From contig NZ_CP101833.1 in assembly GCF_024498355.1 (NCBI RefSeq), positions 1,097,001-1,161,000 of the forward strand: DNA of 64,000 bases, in the 5' to 3' direction. The position numbers were made by a program, and so were the translations under genes. Origin of the DNA: Bacillus pumilus. GTDB taxonomy: Bacteria; Bacillota; Bacilli; Bacillales; Bacillaceae. The notes below the pieces were generated by a model that worked only from the letters and a program-made list of their open reading frames with translations, did not search any database and had not been told where the DNA came from. This document shows, in pieces, positions 19,272-27,704 of the stretch. The first letter of the stretch is position 1. The number at the start of each line of letters is the position of its first letter.

Positions 19272-19451
19272 ATGGGTCAGAAGCATCAGTTTAAATCTGG
19301 GAATAAAGCACCTAATAATGGTGTCTATATCGAAATCGGTGAAACCGGAAGTATGGTGAAAGATCCTTTAAAGATTAAGCTCAAAGCAGGCGACGTCTTT
19401 CCGGATAACTCGAACCATAACCGTGTTTGGACCTACCAAAGAAAGCCGTAA
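19272..19451 (+). CDS. yjzC: YjzC family small protein
   Basis: The product of 59 residues is hydrophilic with the family core KAPNNGVYIEIGETGSMV. YjzC proteins are conserved in Bacillus and have no known function. The ATG is preceded by AAAGGAGG at eight bases; in-frame codons upstream have no binding site. It lies alone between the arg terminator and its own terminator, as in B. subtilis. Upstream I see only a weak CATAATAA string that could be a sporulation -10 element; this is not secure. Confidence 0.85.
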   Translation: MGQKHQFKSGNKAPNNGVYIEIGETGSMVKDPLKIKLKAGDVFPDNSNHNRVWTYQRKP

Positions 19452-19485
19452 GCAATTGACTAAGAGTCCATGTGAATAAGTCTTT

Positions 19486-19511
19486 AGAGGCATGTGTCAT
19501 GCCTCTTTTTT
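19486..19511 (+). terminator. Terminator after yjzC
   Basis: AGAGGCATG and CATGCCTCT close a three-base loop and are followed by T6. Confidence 0.88.
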
Positions 19512-19622
19512 CTTTATAATAAAAAACAATTAAGTTCAAATTTTCAAATAAATAGTATGAAAAAAAGAGAATGTAAGGTAAAATATGTAATTATTAATAG
19601 AGATGTTGAAAGGATTTGTGTG

Positions 19623-20888
19623 ATGGAAAAGACGAATCTCAGTGAAAGTGTTTGGAATAAACGCTTCACCTCATTATTCATATCAAGACTCATTAAAAAT
19701 AGTGGAGAAAGTTTTGCTTTTACATCCGTTCTTTGGCTATTGATTTTAAGAGGGGATGGAGCGCTCGGTACAGGACTTCTTCTAGCAGTTACAGTTCTTC
19801 CTTCATCATTGTTAGCCCCAATACTAGGACCTCTTATGAAAAAGCACCATTTGTCTAAATGGATGTTCGCTTCAGACGTCGTTCGAGCAACAATTGTACT
19901 CATTATTCCACTACTGCACTTTTCGCATCTATTGCCCCTATGGTTATTGATCTCATTAATGGTGATTCAATCGGCAACAGGTGCAGCATATAACCCAGCT
20001 TCTGTGGCCATCTTACCGCAGATTGTTCCAAAGCATCTCATTCAAAAAGCAAATGCGATCCTGCAATCTTCTTTTGAAATTGTCGCACTTGCAGCAGTGA
20101 TGGTAGCTGGTCTCTTGGTCAAATTAATTGGACCTGCAGATACACTGCTGATCACAACTGCCTTATTTATCATATCTGGCCTGTTTATTATTGGCGTCAA
20201 ACTAAAGAAGACAGACGAAGAAAAAGCAGCAGGCATTAAACAAGCAAAGAATACATATCTGTATAACTTAAAAAGAGGCTTCCTTGTTGTCAAAAATCAT
20301 CACATTTTATTTGCACTGACGCTGTATTGTATTTTAATGAATGTCGCAGCTGCCCCGTGGCAGGCACTATCCGCTGTATACGTAGCAGAAGCGCTGCAAA
20401 GTGATTCAATGGTGTATTCCATTTTAAGAGGCGTTGCCGCAGTGGGCGCATTTATGATGGGCTTTGCGCTGGCAAAGGTGAAAATTAAAAGATTTGGTTT
20501 GTTCTTTATTGTCGCTGGAATGATTGAAGGGGCAGCGTTCTTTATCACAGGGATGAGCACATGGCTGCCGGTCGTTCTGCTTGCTTCCTTTATTTTTGGC
20601 GCCGCCGTCAGTGCGATTAATGTACCGGAATTGGTCATTATTCAAACATCAGTTGACCAGGAGGATCAGCCGCAAGTATATGCTGTGATCAATGCATCAT
20701 CAAATGTCTTTCTCCCGCTTGCAGCAGTCGTATCGGGTGTCCTGGCAGAAAGATTTGGAGCGGGACTTGTCATTGCTGGCGGAGGAGTGCTTGAAATTTT
20801 ATCAGGCATCGCGATCTTCCTGTTTACAGGGCTTGCGAAAAGCCATTTGACAGCAGACAAACAGAACGCTGAAACGGTTGAGATGTAA
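19623..20888 (+). CDS. MFS exporter (macrolide efflux/MFS_3 type)
   Basis: This 421-residue transporter has about twelve hydrophobic segments in two halves with a charged central loop (about residues 195-225). The first segment pattern SLFISRLIKNSGESFAF and the PASVAILPQIV loop resemble MefA-like drug exporters. AAAGGA lies eight bases upstream of ATG. The start at an earlier frame position would add a lysine-rich stretch without a binding site, so I reject it. I do not recall this gene at this place in B. subtilis, where yjzC is followed by yjzD, so it is probably an accessory insertion. It is followed by a very strong terminator and then by a repeated sequence motif. Confidence 0.8.
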   Translation: MEKTNLSESVWNKRFTSLFISRLIKNSGESFAFTSVLWLLILRGDGALGTGLLLAVTVLPSSLLAPILGPLMKKHHLSKWMFASDVVRATIVLIIPLLHFSHLLPLWLLISLMVIQSATGAAYNPASVAILPQIVPKHLIQKANAILQSSFEIVALAAVMVAGLLVKLIGPADTLLITTALFIISGLFIIGVKLKKTDEEKAAGIKQAKNTYLYNLKRGFLVVKNHHILFALTLYCILMNVAAAPWQALSAVYVAEALQSDSMVYSILRGVAAVGAFMMGFALAKVKIKRFGLFFIVAGMIEGAAFFITGMSTWLPVVLLASFIFGAAVSAINVPELVIIQTSVDQEDQPQVYAVINASSNVFLPLAAVVSGVLAERFGAGLVIAGGGVLEILSGIAIFLFTGLAKSHLTADKQNAETVEM

Positions 20889-20894
20889 ACCAAT

Positions 20895-20927
20895 AAAAAA
20901 CCCCCTGTATTCAAGACAGGGGGTTTT
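20895..20927 (+). terminator. Terminator after the MFS gene
   Basis: AAAACCCCCTGT and ACAGGGGGTTTT form a long GC-rich stem with an A run before and T run after, so it may act in both directions between convergent genes. Confidence 0.9.
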
Positions 20928-20973
20928 AGACTGTTGACAAAGGGCTAAAATCATCATTTTAGCTCTTTTTCAG
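20928..20973. repeat. Short copy of a repeated stem-loop motif
   Basis: The first 24 bases match positions 50132-50155 with a single difference, and both copies contain TGTTGACAAAGGGCTAAAAT. In both places the motif directly follows a terminator hairpin and forms an inverted repeat (AAAGGGCTAAAAT with ATTTTAGCTCTTT here). This copy ends after the stem-loop and lacks the GC-rich 100 bases of the second copy, so it looks like a remnant or a solo end. Confidence 0.65.
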
Positions 20974-20984
20974 CAACTTACGTA

Positions 20985-21179
20985 TTAAGAGTGTTTTGTT
21001 GAACTTTCCGTTTCTTTCATTGGACTTACTTCAGCAAAGATGAATAAAATAACCGTAAACACAATGGCAAGAATGGAAGTCAAAGTAAAATCATAAGCAG
21101 CTCCATTCATTGATGCAACGATGTAACCAGCCATATGTGTCAGCAGAAAAGTCCAAATGAGGGTGATAATATAATGCAT
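20985..21179 (-). CDS. yjzD: Small membrane protein YjzD (DUF2929)
   Basis: A 64-residue protein with two membrane segments (about residues 3-23 and 32-50) separated by a short loop, and a charged tail. YIITLIWTFLLTHMAGYIVASMN matches the start of YjzD; the run is given here only as positions 3-25 of the family pattern. In B. subtilis it sits between yjzC and yjaU, as here apart from the inserted MFS gene. Function unknown. GGTGGG precedes the ATG. Confidence 0.85.
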   Translation of the reverse strand: MHYIITLIWTFLLTHMAGYIVASMNGAAYDFTLTSILAIVFTVILFIFAEVSPMKETESSTKHS

Positions 21180-21391
21180 AATCCCACCGTCCTTTATGTA
21201 ACAATCTATTGATTATCATACCATAGATACGAGTTAAGGGAAAAGACTGTTTTCCGCCTTTATGTGACCATTTTTAGACCTTCTGCTATAAAAATGAAAA
21301 GAATTCTTCTGTCTTTAGGGGATTTCCCTATTCCTACAAGAGTTGTTGTTCATATCATAGAAAGCAGAATCACTGAAAGGAGGCTGGCCAT

Positions 21392-22132
21392 ATGGGTGTA
21401 AGCGAACGGTTTTTTCAGCTTGGTTCCCAGTGGAACGTCATTCACCTTCCTCAAAAACCAAATGGCTTTGGCATTCTTATCCTCGGTGACCGAAATCACT
21501 TTGTGCAGGAAAATACATCATTCTGGCTTCAGCATTATGGAAGAAACCAGCTTTTAACTGCCTTAAAGGATGAAGGATATACATTGTTTAATAGTCATCT
21601 TCATGGGAATCACTGGGGATGCGAAGATGCTGTTTTTAGTGCAAAGCAGCTCGTTCATCACACATTAAAACAGGAAATATTAAACCGGGAAATTCATGTG
21701 CTGGCGGAAGGGATGGGGTCACTTGTCGCCATGAGCCTTGCCGAAGAGATGCCAGAAGTGCTAAGGTCCATTGCGATGGTGAATCCATGTTTGCATCTGC
21801 ATGCACAAAGAGAAAGAGAAAAGGAACACAAATTCTTTTACAAACAGCTGATCAAAGAGTTAGCGCAGAGCTATGGCTGCTCTGAAAAGGAAGCTGAAAC
21901 GTATCCACTGCCTTCTTGCCCCGTTCATTCAGCTCATGTACCGATTCACATATGGCAAAGACTAAGCGGCGCACCATATTCATATGAACTTCACGCAAAG
22001 CCTTTTATCGATCAGCATATGATGAATTCAGAACATTGTCAGGTCGATCTCACCTTGCATATGTTTGATCATCCAAGAAGAATCTTTCAGTCCATTCACA
22101 AGTTTTATAAATCGCATGAAAGAGAATTGTAA
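21392..22132 (+). CDS. yjaU: YjaU, alpha/beta-hydrolase-like protein with altered nucleophile elbow
   Basis: The 246-residue protein looks like an alpha/beta hydrolase: an early strand GFGILILGDRN, a HLHGNHWG loop, and an elbow region VLAEGMGSLVAMSLAEE. The canonical G-x-S-x-G has become A-E-G-M-G (residues 105-109), so the nucleophile serine is replaced by glycine; Ser110 is just beyond. Catalysis by the usual triad is therefore doubtful. A strong site AAAGGAGG precedes the ATG. Its place before yjaV and med equals that in B. subtilis. The role is unknown. Confidence 0.7.
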   Translation: MGVSERFFQLGSQWNVIHLPQKPNGFGILILGDRNHFVQENTSFWLQHYGRNQLLTALKDEGYTLFNSHLHGNHWGCEDAVFSAKQLVHHTLKQEILNREIHVLAEGMGSLVAMSLAEEMPEVLRSIAMVNPCLHLHAQREREKEHKFFYKQLIKELAQSYGCSEKEAETYPLPSCPVHSAHVPIHIWQRLSGAPYSYELHAKPFIDQHMMNSEHCQVDLTLHMFDHPRRIFQSIHKFYKSHEREL

Positions 22133-22147
22133 TGAATAGGATGATAA

Positions 22148-22178
22148 CAGCCCTTCATGGAAAGGGCTCTTCTTTTTA
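22148..22178 (+). terminator. Terminator after yjaU
   Basis: AGCCCTT and AAGGGCT enclose a six-base loop and are followed by TCTTCTTTTT, an interrupted T run. Confidence 0.75.
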
Positions 22179-22207
22179 TTCGATATGCTAAAAAAGGGGA
22201 CATGAAC

Positions 22208-22786
22208 ATGGAAACAGGACTGATCATAGGTGCAGATGAATTTTTTGGCCTGACACTTTGTGAATATATGATAAAAGAGGGCATTCAAGTGGATATCACG
22301 TGTCCTCAAGAGTATACAGAAAAACAAAAGATGCTATTAGAAGAGCGGATGATGTGGCTCGGCCGGAATGACCTCGTCTGTGTCATTGACCTTCAGGATG
22401 GCAAAGAGACGTATGACCTGATCTTTATTCAATCAGAGGAACCACATGAAAGAGAGACAGACATCAAAGCGAAACATGGCATGTACCGGATACTGTTCGA
22501 AGAACCCGAAGACAAACTGTCCAAACAGAATGTGCCAGCTGTTATTCTTCCTCGCATGTTTGGACCATGGACACTCGATGAAGAAAGAAGAACAAAGAAT
22601 GACCACTCAGTTTTTGTAGAAGATGTCGCAAAGGAACTTTTGAAGTGGGCGTCGAGCACCAACCAAAGACAGGATATGACGCATCAATTGAAGGTAGAAA
22701 GCCAAACAGATGACAAACAAGCAGAAGAAATGATCGCAGATTGGAAAAGACAAAACTCAACATTTTTCGACAAAAAGCAAGAATGA
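22208..22786 (+). CDS. yjaV: YjaV, Rossmann-like protein of unknown function
   Basis: The 192-residue protein begins with a nucleotide-binding-like turn (GLIIGADEFFG) typical of NAD-dependent epimerase folds but is much shorter than those enzymes and lacks their YxxxK active site. The middle carries LPRMFGPWTLDEE, reminiscent of the epimerase substrate region; the C-terminus is charged. The second of two close ATG codons was chosen because GGGG lies eight bases upstream, against two for the first. It precedes med, as in B. subtilis. A truncated, non-catalytic dehydrogenase fold is my inference. Confidence 0.7.
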   Translation: METGLIIGADEFFGLTLCEYMIKEGIQVDITCPQEYTEKQKMLLEERMMWLGRNDLVCVIDLQDGKETYDLIFIQSEEPHERETDIKAKHGMYRILFEEPEDKLSKQNVPAVILPRMFGPWTLDEERRTKNDHSVFVEDVAKELLKWASSTNQRQDMTHQLKVESQTDDKQAEEMIADWKRQNSTFFDKKQE

Positions 22787-22871
22787 TCTTCCATCTTATC
22801 TTTTTTCAGTATAAAATAAACCTATATTTAACATACAGGTTCATGCCTGCATGTTGCAAAGGGAGTTGAAC

Positions 22872-22880
22872 ATGGCATGA
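22872..22880 (+). other. Two-codon reading frame (ATG GCA TGA) overlapping the med start
   Basis: The AAGGGAG ribosome binding site lies six bases from this ATG and eleven from the ATG of med. Its stop codon TGA overlaps the med start in an ATGA arrangement. It could act as a translation-coupling or start-stop regulatory element, or it may be accidental. Confidence 0.35.
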
Positions 22881-23839
22881 AGTACCAACGGCTTGTCATG
22901 ATCTTTTCGTTCCTTCTCCTATTATCTGCCTGCTCGCAGGCGCCTTTAAAAGGACATATTGAGAAGGTGGGTTTACTCGTCCCCGATACGATCAATGATC
23001 AAGTTTGGGGAACGAAAGGTTATAAAGGCTTACTAAGTATTCAATCGACATTTGGTGTAGATGTTTATTATAAGGAAGGAATGGTCGACAAGGAGAAAAT
23101 CGTTGATGCCATTGAAGAATTCCATAAAAAAGGAGTCAATTTGATCATTGGCCATGGCAATGAATACAGCGAAATTTTTAACTTGATCAGTGAAGATTAT
23201 CCCAAAACACAATTTATTACGGTCAATGGATCCAAGCCTCAGGCAGACAATGTCACAAACGTGACGTTTAAAGGAGAAGCCATGGGCTTTTTCGGAGGCA
23301 TGACAGCAGCGCATATGTCAAAAACCAAAAAGATTGGTATTCTTGCTACATACGATTGGCAAAGCGAAGTAGACGGCTTTATCAAAGGCGCAAAATATCA
23401 AGATGAACATGTGCAAGTGCTAGCGGAATTTGTCGAAAACTGGGACGATGCTGACAAAGCTGTGGATCTGTATCAAAAATTGAAAAAACAAGGCGTAGAT
23501 GTTGTGTATCCAGCAGGTGATGGTTATAATATCCCTGTCATTGAACAAATCAAAGCCGATAATTTATCAGCTATCGGGTATGTCACCGATCAATCCAACC
23601 TCGGAAGTCATACCGTCTTAACGAGCACAGTACAGCATGTCGATAAAGCGTATAGTATCATTGCGAAGAAGTTTAATGAAGGCAAGCTAAACGAACAAGA
23701 TGAGTACTCCTTTGACTTTAAAGAAGGAGTGATCGAAATGGGGAAATTTAGCTCAACCATTGACCGCGCTTTTGTGAAAGACATTGAGAGTGATATTGCG
23801 TATTACAAAAAAACAGGCAAACTGCCAAATGAAAAGTGA
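22877..23839 (+). CDS. med: Med, BMP-family lipoprotein that activates comK expression
   Basis: Med is a BMP-type lipoprotein that in B. subtilis promotes comK transcription and so competence. The 320-residue protein has a signal with lipobox LSAC (Cys19), then the binding fold with GLLVPDTINDQVWGTKGYKG, IIGHGNEYSE and the GFFGGMTAAHMSK turn. It is distantly similar to the first gene of this window. The chosen ATG overlaps the stop of a two-codon frame. comZ follows after 11 bases, giving the med-comZ operon known from B. subtilis. The ligand is not known. Confidence 0.92.
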   Translation: MKYQRLVMIFSFLLLLSACSQAPLKGHIEKVGLLVPDTINDQVWGTKGYKGLLSIQSTFGVDVYYKEGMVDKEKIVDAIEEFHKKGVNLIIGHGNEYSEIFNLISEDYPKTQFITVNGSKPQADNVTNVTFKGEAMGFFGGMTAAHMSKTKKIGILATYDWQSEVDGFIKGAKYQDEHVQVLAEFVENWDDADKAVDLYQKLKKQGVDVVYPAGDGYNIPVIEQIKADNLSAIGYVTDQSNLGSHTVLTSTVQHVDKAYSIIAKKFNEGKLNEQDEYSFDFKEGVIEMGKFSSTIDRAFVKDIESDIAYYKKTGKLPNEK

Positions 23840-23850
23840 GGACATTGAAC

Positions 23851-24048
23851 ATGCAGCACGAAAAATCGATGGAGTTTTTACAAATTGCCATGAAGTATTT
23901 CCCGCAGGCAAAAGAAGAATTAGATAAAGCGGGGATTCAGCTTGAGCCTGAAGCTCTTCAGCCGCTTCTATCATTATTTACATCGGTCATGCAAGAGGCG
24001 TATGAGCTTGGAAAAGCAGATGCAGAATCAGAAAAAGCCACACAATAG
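23851..24048 (+). CDS. comZ: ComZ, regulator of late competence (comG) expression
   Basis: ComZ negatively affects comG transcription in B. subtilis. The 65-residue helical protein begins MQHEKSMEFLQIAMKYFPQA, typical of the family, and ends with an acidic tail. An in-frame GTG overlapping the med stop was rejected because it lies on the GAGG binding site; the ATG is 10 bases beyond that site. The last codons and the stop are part of the terminator hairpin shared with the convergent gene. Confidence 0.88.
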   Translation: MQHEKSMEFLQIAMKYFPQAKEELDKAGIQLEPEALQPLLSLFTSVMQEAYELGKADAESEKATQ

Positions 24049-24060
24049 TGGCTTTTTTTA
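24034..24060. terminator. Bidirectional terminator between comZ and yjzB
   Basis: AAAAGCCAC and GTGGCTTTT form the stem, with A and T runs on the two sides. It overlaps the end of comZ coding sequence and the stop codon of the opposing gene. Confidence 0.85.
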
Positions 24061-24291
24061 TGATAATTTTTTCTTGAAGGCACTAATCATAGGGCCAACA
24101 TCTTTAAACACAGGCTTCAGCTCGTCGATCGAGTTCATAATGTTCCCGATCTGATTCATGACATGCATATAGTCGATTGAGTCATCATTTGATGATGTAT
24201 CCGCACGTTCCTCCTTTGCTTCTGTCTTGCTTTTCTCCTTTTCAAGTGGCTGACCAAACATCATTGCCGAGAAAATATCCTTTTGCGCCAT
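24058..24291 (-). CDS. yjzB: Small protein YjzB, unknown function
   Basis: The 77-residue soluble protein has an N-terminal MAQKDIFSAMMFGQP segment, a lysine/glutamate-rich disordered stretch and a C-terminal amphipathic helix (MNQIGNIMNSIDELKPVF). The location between comZ and fabH is that of yjzB in B. subtilis, which is the main reason for the name. AAAGGAAC lies upstream of ATG. It is divergent from fabH. Confidence 0.65.
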   Translation of the reverse strand: MAQKDIFSAMMFGQPLEKEKSKTEAKEERADTSSNDDSIDYMHVMNQIGNIMNSIDELKPVFKDVGPMISAFKKKLS

Positions 24292-24365
24292 ATCACATGT
24301 TCCTTTCTACTATTGGTATATCATTAATCTATGAAAAAAGTGAGAGGAAAGGTTAGACGTTTGTA

Positions 24366-24411
24366 TTGCCAAGGAGAAAAAAATAAGGTAAAATTAGTAC
24401 CAGATACTAAT
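24366..24411 (+). promoter_or_regulatory. fabH promoter with FapR operator
   Basis: TTGCCA and TAAAAT are spaced by 17 bases. A near-perfect FapR box, ATTAGTACCAGATACTAAT (24393-24411), overlaps the -10 element and the start region. FapR represses fatty acid synthesis genes and is released by malonyl-CoA. Confidence 0.88.
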
Positions 24412-24460
24412 ATAAGATCACAATATCACATGCTCGTATGAGTAAAAGGAGTCTTATTCA

Positions 24461-25399
24461 ATGAATGCTGGAATTATTGGCCTTGGCCGCTATATACCTG
24501 AAAAAGTATTAACAAATCATGATTTAGAAAAAATGGTTGAAACTTCTGACGAGTGGATTCGTACTAGAACAGGTATAGAAGAAAGAAGAATTGCATCTGA
24601 TGATGTCAATACATCACATATGGCGCTTGCTGCTGCAAAAAAAGCATTAGCTGACGCAGATGTGGCTGCAGAAGATATTGATATGATTCTTGTGGCGACA
24701 GTCACGCCAGATCAAGCATTTCCGACAGTCGCTTGTATGATTCAAGAACAGCTCGGTGCACATAAAGCATGTGCAATGGATATTAGTGCTGCTTGTGCTG
24801 GCTTTATGTATGGGCTTGTTACTGGAAAACAATTTATCGAATCAGGAACTTTCAAGCACGTGCTTGTCGTTGGCGTTGAAAAGCTTTCTCGCATTACCGA
24901 CTGGGATGACCGCAATACAGCTGTTTTGTTTGGAGATGGAGCAGGTGCTGCTGTGTTAGGATCAGTCAGCGAAGGTAAAGGAATTCTATCATTTGAGCTT
25001 GGAGCCGATGGAACCGGCGGGAAGCACTTGTACTTAGATGAAAAAGATCATACAATCATGAATGGACGAGAAGTATTTAAATTTGCTGTAAGACAAATGG
25101 GCGAGTCAAGTGTAAACGTCATCGAAAAAGCTGGACTATCGAAAGAAGACGTTGATTTCTTGATCCCGCATCAAGCAAATATTCGCATTATGGAAGCAGC
25201 ACGCGAACGCTTAGAACTGCCAGTCGAAAAAATGTCGAAGACTGTCCATAAATATGGAAACACATCAGCAGCATCCATTCCAATTTCACTATGTGAAGAA
25301 ATCGAAGCCGGAAAAATTCATGACGGTGATGTGATTGTAATGGTTGGTTTTGGTGGCGGATTAACGTGGGGCGCAATCGCTATGCGATGGGGCCGATAA
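24461..25399 (+). CDS. fabHA: 3-oxoacyl-ACP synthase III
   Basis: FabH condenses an acyl-CoA primer, in Bacillus mainly branched-chain, with malonyl-ACP to begin fatty acid synthesis. The 312-residue protein has the catalytic Cys112 in [11 protein letters not shown], the His in PHQANIR and the Asn in [17 protein letters not shown] precedes the ATG. It forms an operon with fabF, 21 bases downstream, under a FapR operator. The second paralogue fabHB is not in the window. Confidence 0.96.
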   Translation: MNAGIIGLGRYIPEKVLTNHDLEKMVETSDEWIRTRTGIEERRIASDDVNTSHMALAAAKKALADADVAAEDIDMILVATVTPDQAFPTVACMIQEQLGAHKACAMDISAACAGFMYGLVTGKQFIESGTFKHVLVVGVEKLSRITDWDDRNTAVLFGDGAGAAVLGSVSEGKGILSFELGADGTGGKHLYLDEKDHTIMNGREVFKFAVRQMGESSVNVIEKAGLSKEDVDFLIPHQANIRIMEAARERLELPVEKMSKTVHKYGNTSAASIPISLCEEIEAGKIHDGDVIVMVGFGGGLTWGAIAMRWGR

Positions 25400-25420
25400 A
25401 AGAGTGAGGTGCACAAATTA

Positions 25421-26662
25421 ATGGATAAAAAGCGAGTAGTTGTTACAGGATTAGGTGCTTTGACACCTCTTGGCAACGATGTAGAGTCAACATGGAAAAA
25501 TGCTGTAGCAGGTGTATCAGGTGTTGGACCGATCACACGTGTCGATTCAAGTGAATATACCGCAAAAGTAGCTGCAGAACTAAAAGATTTTAACATCGAA
25601 GATTACATGGAGAAAAAAGAAGCGAGAAAAATGGCGCGCTTCACTCAATATGCAGTTGTTGCTGCTCAAAAGGCTTTAGAAGATTCACGCCTTGAAATCA
25701 CAGATGAAATCGCACCGCGTGTTGGTGTATGGGTTGGGTCTGGTATTGGCGGACTTGAAACATTTGAAGAGCAGTTTGAAGTGTATTCAAATAAAGGGGC
25801 AAGACGTGTAAGCCCATTCTTTGTCCCAATGATGATTCCAGATATGGCGACAGGACAAATTTCAATTGCACTTGGCGCAAAAGGAGTTAACTCTTGTACA
25901 GTCACAGCATGTGCAACAGGTACAAACTCAATTGGTGATGCATTTAAAGTCATTCAGCGCGGAGATGCTGATGCCATGATCACAGGCGGAACAGAAGCGC
26001 CGTTAACAAAAATGTCGTTTGCAGGTTTCTGTGCGAACAAAGCCCTTTCGACAAATCCTGATCCAGACACAGCAAGCCGTCCATTTGATAAAAACCGTGA
26101 CGGATTTGTCATGGGTGAGGGCGCTGGGGTTATTATTCTTGAAGAACTAGAGCATGCGTTAAAACGTGGTGCGACCATTTATGCAGAAATCGTTGGATAC
26201 GGTTCGACTGGTGATGCATACCATATTACAGCTCCTGCTCCAAACGGAGAAGGCGGCGTCCGCGCGATGAAAGAAGCGATTCGAGATGCAGGTTTGACTG
26301 TGGAAGAAATTGATTATATCAATGCCCACGGAACAAGCACACCTTACAATGATAAATTTGAAACAATGGCCATTAAAGAAGTGTTCGGAGAGCATGCGAA
26401 TCAGCTTGCGATCAGTTCGACAAAATCAATGACAGGTCACTTACTTGGCGCAGCAGGCGGAGTAGAAGCGATTTTCTCTGTTCTTGCGATTAAAGACAGC
26501 GTCATTCCTCCAACGATTAACCTTGAAACACCGGATGAAGAATGTGACCTTGACTATGTAGCAAATGAAGCACGTTCAAAAGAAGTTCAAGTTGCTTTGA
26601 GTAACTCACTCGGTTTTGGCGGGCATAATGCGACAATTATCTTCAAAAAATACGAAGCGTAA
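25421..26662 (+). CDS. fabF: 3-oxoacyl-ACP synthase II
   Basis: FabF elongates the acyl chain by condensing acyl-ACP with malonyl-ACP and influences chain composition at low temperature. The 413-residue thiolase-fold enzyme has Cys164 in [12 protein letters not shown], the first His in [12 protein letters not shown] and the second in [13 protein letters not shown]. The start [18 protein letters not shown] is normal for the family; an in-frame GTG four codons earlier lies inside the GAGGTG binding site. A terminator follows. Confidence 0.97.
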   Translation: MDKKRVVVTGLGALTPLGNDVESTWKNAVAGVSGVGPITRVDSSEYTAKVAAELKDFNIEDYMEKKEARKMARFTQYAVVAAQKALEDSRLEITDEIAPRVGVWVGSGIGGLETFEEQFEVYSNKGARRVSPFFVPMMIPDMATGQISIALGAKGVNSCTVTACATGTNSIGDAFKVIQRGDADAMITGGTEAPLTKMSFAGFCANKALSTNPDPDTASRPFDKNRDGFVMGEGAGVIILEELEHALKRGATIYAEIVGYGSTGDAYHITAPAPNGEGGVRAMKEAIRDAGLTVEEIDYINAHGTSTPYNDKFETMAIKEVFGEHANQLAISSTKSMTGHLLGAAGGVEAIFSVLAIKDSVIPPTINLETPDEECDLDYVANEARSKEVQVALSNSLGFGGHNATIIFKKYEA

Positions 26663-26675
26663 TACTTCCTGAGCA

Positions 26676-26708
26676 GGCGGCGATCAATAAACAGATCGCC
26701 GCCTTTTT
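26676..26708 (+). terminator. Terminator after fabHA-fabF
   Basis: GGCGGCGATC and GATCGCCGCC form a perfect stem with an eight-base loop, followed by T5. Confidence 0.9.
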
Positions 26709-26739
26709 GCATATGATGAAAATGGAGGTGTTAAACGGT

Positions 26740-27534
26740 ATGGGTCTGATTAATACACAATATCTCATCCATCAATCATCATCATTTCAGGAGCTTGCGG
26801 CGCGCTTTGTCCCTTATTTTAAAGGAGCAGCAGAAAAGGAATGGTCCTCTATTCTCTCCCATTTACAGCATCACGGGATGGTGCGGTCTTGGAACCCATG
26901 CCAGGAAATGATCGACAAGCTCAAAGAAAAAGGGTACTTTAAGCTCGTCATGAAAGAATACAAAAAGCTGCAAAAACAGTGGGGAGGCCCTGACGTCCCT
27001 GTGTTTATTTTACCTGTAAATGAGAGCAGTAAAGAAATCAGAGAGCAATTTTATTATCAATCCGGCATGGCATTTGACGACAAGGTTTTTCTCTTTTTAT
27101 CGCCAAACACCCCAAAAGAGCGTATCGGTACATTGCTGACACATGAATATCACCATGTATGCAGGTTGCATTTTCTCACGAAAGAAGAAAAAGATTTTAC
27201 ATTCCTTGATACAATCATGATGGAAGGGCTGGCTGAATATGCTGTGTATCATAGATACGGAGAAAGCTTTACAGCCAAATGGACTACATTATATGACGAA
27301 GCGCAGCTTCAGCGCATGTACAAGAAATGGGTATCCAGTCACCTTCATAAGAAAGTCCAGGACGACGAAAGACTGATACAGAATCTCCTTTATGGAAAAG
27401 GGAACTACCCCAAAATGCTTGGTTACGCCACTGGGTTTTATATCGTGAAAAAGTATTTCAGTGAGCATCGAATGAGCGAGGAGTCTATGATTGCAGAGCC
27501 AGCCGAAACCTTTTTAAAAGCGATAGAATCATAA
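26740..27534 (+). CDS. yjaZ: DUF2268 predicted zinc protease YjaZ
   Basis: The 264-residue protein has the zinc-protease signature HEYHH (about residues 134-138) followed by a downstream glutamate in MMEGLAEYAVYHRYG, the arrangement of DUF2268 putative metalloproteases. The GKGNYPKMLGYATGFYIVKKY segment is also typical; I cite only its ends, GKGNYP and GFYIVKK. GGAGGTG lies nine bases before the chosen ATG. No signal peptide is visible, so a cytoplasmic location is likely. It follows the fabF terminator and comes before the app operon. The substrate is unknown. Confidence 0.83.
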   Translation: MGLINTQYLIHQSSSFQELAARFVPYFKGAAEKEWSSILSHLQHHGMVRSWNPCQEMIDKLKEKGYFKLVMKEYKKLQKQWGGPDVPVFILPVNESSKEIREQFYYQSGMAFDDKVFLFLSPNTPKERIGTLLTHEYHHVCRLHFLTKEEKDFTFLDTIMMEGLAEYAVYHRYGESFTAKWTTLYDEAQLQRMYKKWVSSHLHKKVQDDERLIQNLLYGKGNYPKMLGYATGFYIVKKYFSEHRMSEESMIAEPAETFLKAIES

Positions 27535-27585
27535 AGTGAATGATTCACATAAAAAGAGGTAAATTACAAATTTACTAAATACTTC

Positions 27586-27614
27586 TTGATTTCGTCATGT
27601 TGATGTAATAATAT
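27586..27614 (+). promoter_or_regulatory. Candidate promoter of the app operon
   Basis: TTGATT and TAATAT are spaced by 17 bases, about 90 bases before appD. The intervening leader is AT-rich; I see no clear CodY box. Confidence 0.45.
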
Positions 27615-27704
27615 ACAAATATAAAATTTGATAATTCTTTTTATTCTAAAAAGACGGAATATTTAGATTTGGTTCTATTGATCTATGGAGAAAGGAGCGA
27701 ATGA

